Part shown: positions 57,941-64,000 of the stretch, one piece after another
Position numbering within the stretch: the first letter of the stretch is position 1
Layout: the number at the start of each line of letters is the position of its first letter
NCBI RefSeq assembly: GCF_000002985.6
Contig: NC_003280.10
Span: 5,390,501 to 5,454,500, forward strand
Source of the DNA: Caenorhabditis elegans
Lineage: Eukaryota > Nematoda > Chromadorea > Rhabditida > Rhabditidae
Direction of reading: 5' to 3'
DNA length: 64,000 nt
The notes under the pieces: generated by a model
Database searches by the model: none
What the model saw: only the letters and a program-made list of their open reading frames with translations
What the model was told of the DNA's origin: nothing
Position numbers and translations under genes: made by a program

Positions 57941-60900
57941 ATTTTCCTTGCTCTATACCATGTACATTGTTCATCCCCCACACCCTTAAAATATTCTGAA
58001 AACCCTTCACTTTCCACTACTTTTCTAATGCTTTACAACATATAGTATTATTTTTGAACATACAACCTTTAATTTGTCTCTGACACCAGATGTGCTTGAG
58101 CATAAAAATTCAGATAAAATCATGACAAACAAGTAATTTTGATGAATGATCCTCCAGATGTTTGGGTAAAATAAAAAGTTTCCGAGAAACTTTAAATTTT
58201 TATAGTGGCTCGGGAAAACTCGGGATTGTTTGTTGGTTGGATTGTTAGAAGGGAAAGAGCATAACATACAATGGTTTAATTCTTTTTGCTGACTTTTCAG
58301 TAAAGACTTGGCAGTAAAAACTGGAAGCTTACGAAAAGCCGCTGAATGAAGCCATTGTATTTTGCTCTTAGAAGCAGTAACTATATTTTTGCGGTTTCAA
58401 AACATATTTGAGATTCAATAAATTGAGAAATTATAGAGCACAAGTGTCGCAAAAAATAGAGGCGCTCGTCATTTGGCTCCAGTTTCTCGCCCTAGTTTGG
58501 CCCAGAAATTATTAACGCGAATCAGAAGTTGGCCAAACTTGGGCAAAAGCTGAACTCTGGGATAACGTGCCAAAAAATATTTTTTGAGCCGCGCCTGAGC
58601 AAGAAACCGGAGCCAAATGCCAAGCGAGTCAAGATATCTGTTTAATTCAAAAATAATTTATCGAAAGCCTTACTCGTAATGACTGTAAAATTCCTCCTAT
58701 TCAAAAAGTTGGCTCAATTCCAAGGGTACTTCTTGTTTACAAACAACTACGTGTGTTTTCAGGTATCAAATAACCTAAAAACATTTCTTCTATATCTAAA
58801 ATAGCTTACCTCCCACCCCAACTGACCCATTTTCTCTCTGTCTCCCACCTGATCTAAACTTATAACAGACAACACATGTGCGTCCATTATTTTTGTGACA
58901 CTGCGTGGGAAAGAGTGGACCACCAGCTGACAATCCCGGCGATCAGTGATCAAGGGATCCAGAGATTGGGAGAAGATAATAAAATGAATTTAATGGATAA
59001 TGGAATGGCTTTATCGTGTTTACGAGAAAAAAAAAGAACAGAGGGGAATTTCAGAATGCGATAGTTTAGGAAATTTGAAATTGGAACTTACTTTAGAATC
59101 ACCGCTTTTCTTCTAGAATCGTGCATCCTTGGGGAGCCTTTTAATCTCAGAAATACTTTTTAAAAAACCAATTTTTACAGTTATAGGCTACGGTAAACAC
59201 ACATACAAACTACATTTTACAGCAATTACCCCTGATCATTGAATCTTTTTTGACGCCCTTTGTAGTCTAAATTATCATTAAAAAGAAGGTCATATCTTCC
59301 TGATGACCACTTGGACAATTTGTCGAATTGGGTGGCAGCGATGTCACTTTCTTGCAGAAATGAGATGAACAAAACATGGGGAATCTGTGACTGTGACCGG
59401 TGGGAATTTCTGATTTGTTGTTTTGTTTTCTATGTGAAGTTGTTGATAATTGTGTAAAGTATGGGGAGAACAACTGATTGCTGGAGAAAGCATAGGGGAG
59501 TAAATTACTTTAAAACAACTATTCCTTTTTTGAAAAAAAAAAGAAAACAAGCAAAAATTCCCAAGTTTACAATTGGGCGGAGGCTTTGTAAAAATGTGAT
59601 CCTTGGTGAATTTTCTATGGTAGTTCATTTACTTCTGCTTCAGATTTTTTAATCTGAAAGAAAACGTTCGAAAAAATCGCAAAGGAATATTCGCTGAGGA
59701 TTTAAATTTTTAAAAGCCCCCATTATATTTTCTAAATTTGTGCAAATTGGTTATTGAGCAACTAAAAATTGTTCAAATAGGTTTTTCTGAATATAAATGA
59801 TTTTTCTATAAATTTAACAGTGTACGAATATTTGTAAAAAGAAAATATACATATTTTATGTAGCCTTGCTTATATTCATAATCTGTTCAAAATATATGTA
59901 ATTAACAAAATTTAAATTTTGCGTTTTTCAAAGTTCAAAAATATGCCTTGTGTTCAAAAAGTTTTACCAAAATCGCACGTTCTATATCTCAATTTTTCAA
60001 ATCTTACCACCCACTTGCCCTTTTGATCATTTTGAATCACCGTCTGTAGAAGATAATATCCAACTGAAAACTTTACCATATAATCACCACATTTTCTCGG
60101 CGGGATGTCAAATTCTTTTGAAAGTAGTATAACCTTGTACTATGTGTATTGCTGTTTTACCTCTACCGCCATTTAAAGGGGAAAATAAACAAATGTTTCC
60201 TTCTCCTTTTCTAAATTGTTTCGACAATTCCTGTTTCATTTGGTAAATGTTTACTAAATCTAAGAAACGGATCATTTGCATATTTTACTTTTTGAATCTC
60301 TCTACATCAACTAGTTTCTCTTTTCTAAATGACTATTCGACTATTTATGATTGGTTTCCGTTTGAATAAGCTCTCAAGAAGTATATAACAATTATTTTCC
60401 AAACTTTTTAACCACATTTTGTCTTTTTTTTTAGAAATTAAAAAAGTTTTCATCCGCGTCTCTGTTCTACATTAACTGAATAATCAGCACAAAAATTTAC
60501 TGAATAATCTCAAAATCAACCTTGGGCGCAATTTTCGATTCATAAAAGTACAAGCTTCCATCCAGATACCACTTGAAACATAATAAGAAAGAGATTCACA
60601 TTGAATTCTCACTTTCCATGCAATTATTTCAACTAATCGGCATCCACAAAAAGAAGAAAAAGAACACTAATAATTAACCATGTAATCGTCACCTGCCTGA
60701 CACCTCATTCTAATTTCAATTCGTCAAGCAGTTCGATGTTCTTTTTTCCTGCTGACCTCCTCTCTCTCTCAGTGTCCACTTATTTTTATTATACAGTCAT
60801 CACATCCCCGCAAAATGTGTCCAAATGTCTACTTGTCTACCTGAACAATTTGTTGTTACTTTTGCTTAGTTTTGTTGTGATTATTGTGATTCTTGAAGAT

Positions 60901-63346
60901 TGGTCATTGGAATCTCTTCTTTTATTGAAATGATATCATGAATGGTCAAGGTTGCAAATCAGTCCTTTTATGTTCTAGCTAGCCGATTTTACGGCTACTT
61001 CCAAATTCCAAATTGAGAGATATTCAAGAATATGGTTTCAATTTCTCAATTCAATTTTTATAGCGTCTCCAACATTAAATTCTGAGTTTGGTTCCATAAT
61101 CATCAAACTATACGTCTCCTGTCTTTTGTCGCTGACCTACATCCATCAGCTGGTATCACTTGTTCCCTTTTATTTGTACTATTCCTTTACAATATTTGGT
61201 TTTCTTTTGTCGTTCAAAGTGAGACCACAACCATTTAAAAAACATGTCTCTCAATTTATGCATCTCAATTCTGAACAGATGAAAGTGTCTTCGCTTTTTT
61301 TATTCTCATTTCCTCTAATGCGAAATGTTCTTCATTTTTTAAAGATGCACAACTTAAATTGATTGAAGAATTAAAATGTTCAACTGAAAATATTGATCTT
61401 CGACAGTTTTCAATGAATTTATTTCTGAATAATTGTTGTAGGCAACACGGGACATAATTACAGAAAATGCCTATATCGTAAATATTTCAGAAAAAAATTT
61501 CAGAAAAACTGTAAAATTGCTAAATTTGGGATTTGCAATTTTATAGTTTTTCAGAAATTTCTAAAGATTTTCGCATATCAGAGTTTGGTGCAATAATGTT
61601 CTTAAAACTTTTACTTATTGAAAAACCAGTTTAATACAAAAAACGGACCATAGAAAACATCGTTAAATGCATAAGAGTATACCTGTAACTTTTTGGAATG
61701 GTAAAGATAATAATGAGTAACATAAATTTTTACAAATGTCGTCTAATAAATCTAAAACTTTTTGTTGCCGTAAATGTTTCAGTCTTCGTTGACTAGTAGA
61801 TCAAGGTTTTTTTTACCCAGTTGGACTTTCTCTTGTTATATTCCGCACTTTTAAAAACTGGGCATCAATACAGGAAATGATGATGATAGTGTAACCGTTG
61901 ATCTATTATCATTTGCTTGCCTCCTGACTGAAATTTCTTATTATTTCATTTTAATATGGGCGGCGGTCCTGGAACCATCATAGCATTTTCTATATATTTT
62001 TCATTTCAAAGATTAAAGGTTCCTTATATGTATTTTCCGGCGTTCTCTATGATCCCCCGATTTTCCGTTTTGAACTGGTTTTTTTCAAACTTTGCATGGC
62101 TTCAATTTCATTCTATAGCCACGCACAATTTGACCTCTTTCTCACTTCTGTTGCTATATTCTAAAAGTTACGATTTGTTGCCATGTTTGACATTGTAAGT
62201 TTTTTTTTCTCGATATGTTGAGAGATGAATTTGAAGCAATGTAGGTAAATATGAGTGAATAAGTTGAGGTTTAAATGAATCTAATTTTGAAGTTATGCAG
62301 TATTTCAAACAGCTTTACCAGAAATTAAATTATGTCAAGATTTGGAAAATTATTCAAATGACCACGTTTAGAAATTCCAGCTAATCGACGTAGTTTGTGA
62401 GGTCTTATAAGATACTTTTCCTTTACTTTTTTGGCTGAAAAAAATTCATACGGTTTCAGTTTTTCGCACATTACTTTTCCGTTTAACTCTGTTGCACTTT
62501 TGCCGTATTATTCTTTATGCAAATTTTACACTTAAGGATTTACGGTATTTAGTTTTTGGCGACAATTTTTATTGCCAACTTCTGTAAGTTAAAGAAATAT
62601 TTCGAATTGTTTTTGAGAAACTAACTAATTTCTTAGACTACTATTAGCACACTATCTAAATGCATGATCTGCCATACTGGGACCATAACACTCCCCTCTC
62701 CCACCCCACTTTATGTGGACTACACAACCGTCGTGTAGCCTACATCTGGGCATTCAGTTCATCTCATCATTTTAGCAAATTTTTGTTCTCATGGGGTTCT
62801 TTGTTAGTTTTCTTCATAAATTTGAAATAATAGACTAGAAAATATCTTTTACAGATAGTTTTTTAGAAGCACTATATTAGAAAACGAATTGTGAATCTAA
62901 AAACTTTTTGATGTCTTATGGCATTGGCAGTTTTTTAACCTTTTAACTTAATTTTATGTCTGCACAAAAAAGGTTTTTTCAGAAAACTGTCAATTGGAAA
63001 AAACATGCATGGCACCTTTCTCTCAATGTTAATAGTTGAGCTTAATAATGTTTTTTGAAAAACTTGGTGCTTTGTTGGAAGTTAAACGCATGATAAAAAT
63101 TTAATATACTTCTAAACCAAAATTTAACAAAATTTGATATGTAACCTTGAAATGATATTTGGAGAAAGCAATGATACTACACTATACTTTTCCAACCCAA
63201 TAAGACCAAAGTAAATTTCCACTAAACATTTTATTTACTCGAATAGTATTCTGTCTACTTTACTCTTTTGTGTATGTTACAATCTTTGTATCCTCTTCTT
63301 TGACCTCTTCAAGATAACATCTGAACCTCTTTTCTATTTATTCCAG
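57941..63346. other. Long gene-free stretch
   Basis: About 5.4 kb with no supported gene on either strand. Short open frames are present but lack splice context and family features. It contains a foldback at 58464-58628, long AT tracts, and pyrimidine-rich patches around 60750 and 62690. It may hold distal regulatory DNA for the calexcitin or SDR gene. Confidence 0.45.
58464..58628. repeat. Small foldback repeat
   Basis: The left phrase ATTTGGCTCCAGTTTCTCG (about 58470-58489) matches the reverse complement of the right phrase GAGCAAGAAACCGGAGCC (about 58597-58614), with extended pairing of GCTCG/CGAG at the ends. Total about 165 bp, no reading frame. Confidence 0.6.
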
Positions 63347-64000
63347 ATGGCGCCGACTCCACCTCCACCTCTCTCCTCAACCCTCATTCCGGAGGAGTCT
63401 TCTACATCCTTCTTTGCCTCTCTACACTCTCTTCTTCCAACGTTCCACGTAGAAAACGGTGCTCAATTAGCTGTTACAATGCTTCTTCTAATTCCAGTCG
63501 TTTATGTGGGATATCGGTTATACAGGTATTTATGTAGTGAAATTGAATAGTCAATTGGAAAATGGGTACTGTAAGATTACTGTAGTGAAAACTTACCTAT
63601 ATGCAAAATGATTTTATCTATGACTTAAGAATACTGTACCAGGTCTTGACGCGACTCTAAACTTCTCATGAAAGCCGCGAAAAAGAGGATGCGGAAAATT
63701 TCAAGTCACAGATTTCATTAGAACATTTTTGTGAACCGTTGTCTTGTGATATAAAACTCATAGGTGTGAAAACAAGTTGCGTTCAGGTTACTGTAGAGGT
63801 ATGGTAGAGATATAAACTTGATTTTTTCAGAACATTCTTTGCATTCCTGAAAGCAATCTTCATCTACACAATTGCACCTCTCTTCTACAAACCAAATCTG
63901 GAACAGTACCAACACAGATGGACAGTCGTCTCCGGTGGAACCGATGGAATTGGAAAAGCTTACACATTGGAACTTGCAAAGCGAGGTCTCCGGAAGTTTG
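63347..64000 (+). CDS. dhs-5: 17-beta-HSD12-like short-chain dehydrogenase (5' part only)
   Basis: Exons 63347-63525 and 63831 to the window edge. The ATG directly follows a TTTATTCCAG acceptor. A Pro/Ser-rich N-terminus precedes a membrane segment ([20 protein letters not shown]) and a second hydrophobic stretch, then the start of the Rossmann fold with the cofactor motif [11 protein letters not shown]. This matches the ER-anchored HSD17B3/12 branch, 3-ketoacyl-CoA or steroid reductases. The active-site YxxxK lies outside the window. The intron carries a TACTGTA-type repeat and ACTGTACCAGGTCTTGACG. Name from memory. Confidence 0.8.

Noticed and set aside
1-64000. CRISPR arrays, bacterial operons or phage genes
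   Set aside because: The spliced genes, nematode intron signals and protein families show animal nuclear DNA; no direct-repeat/spacer arrays are present.

Overview
The window looks like nematode genomic DNA, almost certainly Caenorhabditis elegans. The genes are small and compact with many 45-60 nt introns ending in TTTTCAG, trans-splice-type acceptors sit just upstream of many ATGs, and introns are AT-rich. Several encoded proteins are recognisable worm proteins (PINK-1, MOG-5, NMR-1, calexcitin, an SRX chemoreceptor, an ArfGAP). From memory, not checked, this matches chromosome II around clones EEED8, F07F6 and F56D1. Exon boundaries were worked out by hand from GT/AG signals and reading-frame continuity. 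In most genes the exon lengths sum to a multiple of three, which supports the models, but single-base coordinate slips are possible.

Layout. 1-8.4 kb, minus strand: a BRAP2-like RING ubiquitin ligase (its 3' end probably runs off the left edge), the mitochondrial kinase PINK-1, and a protein combining an RRM, an F-box and leucine-rich repeats. 9.0-15.1 kb, plus: the spliceosomal DEAH helicase MOG-5, with two large repeat-filled introns. 15.3-17.1 kb, minus: a secreted C-type-lectin-like protein with a Thr-rich linker. 17.9-20.6 kb: two nuclear poly(A)-binding-protein-2-like genes in inverted orientation, with an apparently identical intron and second exon. 21.1-30.4 kb: a cluster of five genes whose products end in a fatty-acid-binding-protein-like barrel; four carry acidic or coiled-coil N-terminal regions. 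30.8-32.2 kb: an RRM plus Tudor protein. 32.3-35.2 kb, minus: two tandem apolipoprotein-L-like genes.

36.9-39.1 kb, minus: an ArfGAP2/3. 39.7-40.9 kb, plus: an unrecognised multi-pass membrane protein with a charged coiled-coil tail. 41.0-42.5 kb, minus: an SRX chemoreceptor. 45.3-46.4 kb, minus: a cysteine-rich secreted protein. 47.4-49.6 kb, plus: an RRM protein. 49.9-50.2 kb: a doubtful small gene. 50.3-56.1 kb, minus: the NMDA receptor subunit NMR-1, whose penultimate exon is separated from the preceding one by an intron holding a palindrome of about 1.5 kb. 57.2-57.9 kb, plus: a calexcitin-type EF-hand protein. About 5.4 kb without a supported gene follows, then the first two exons of a 17-beta-HSD12-like SDR running off the right edge.

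The most unusual region is 21-35 kb. A local family of coiled-coil plus FABP-like proteins, three sharing an N-terminal acidic F-E-x-V peptide, lies beside an RRM-Tudor gene and a pair of ApoL-like genes. The other standout structures are the long inverted repeat inside nmr-1, the converted inverted gene pair, and the transposon-like foldback in mog-5.
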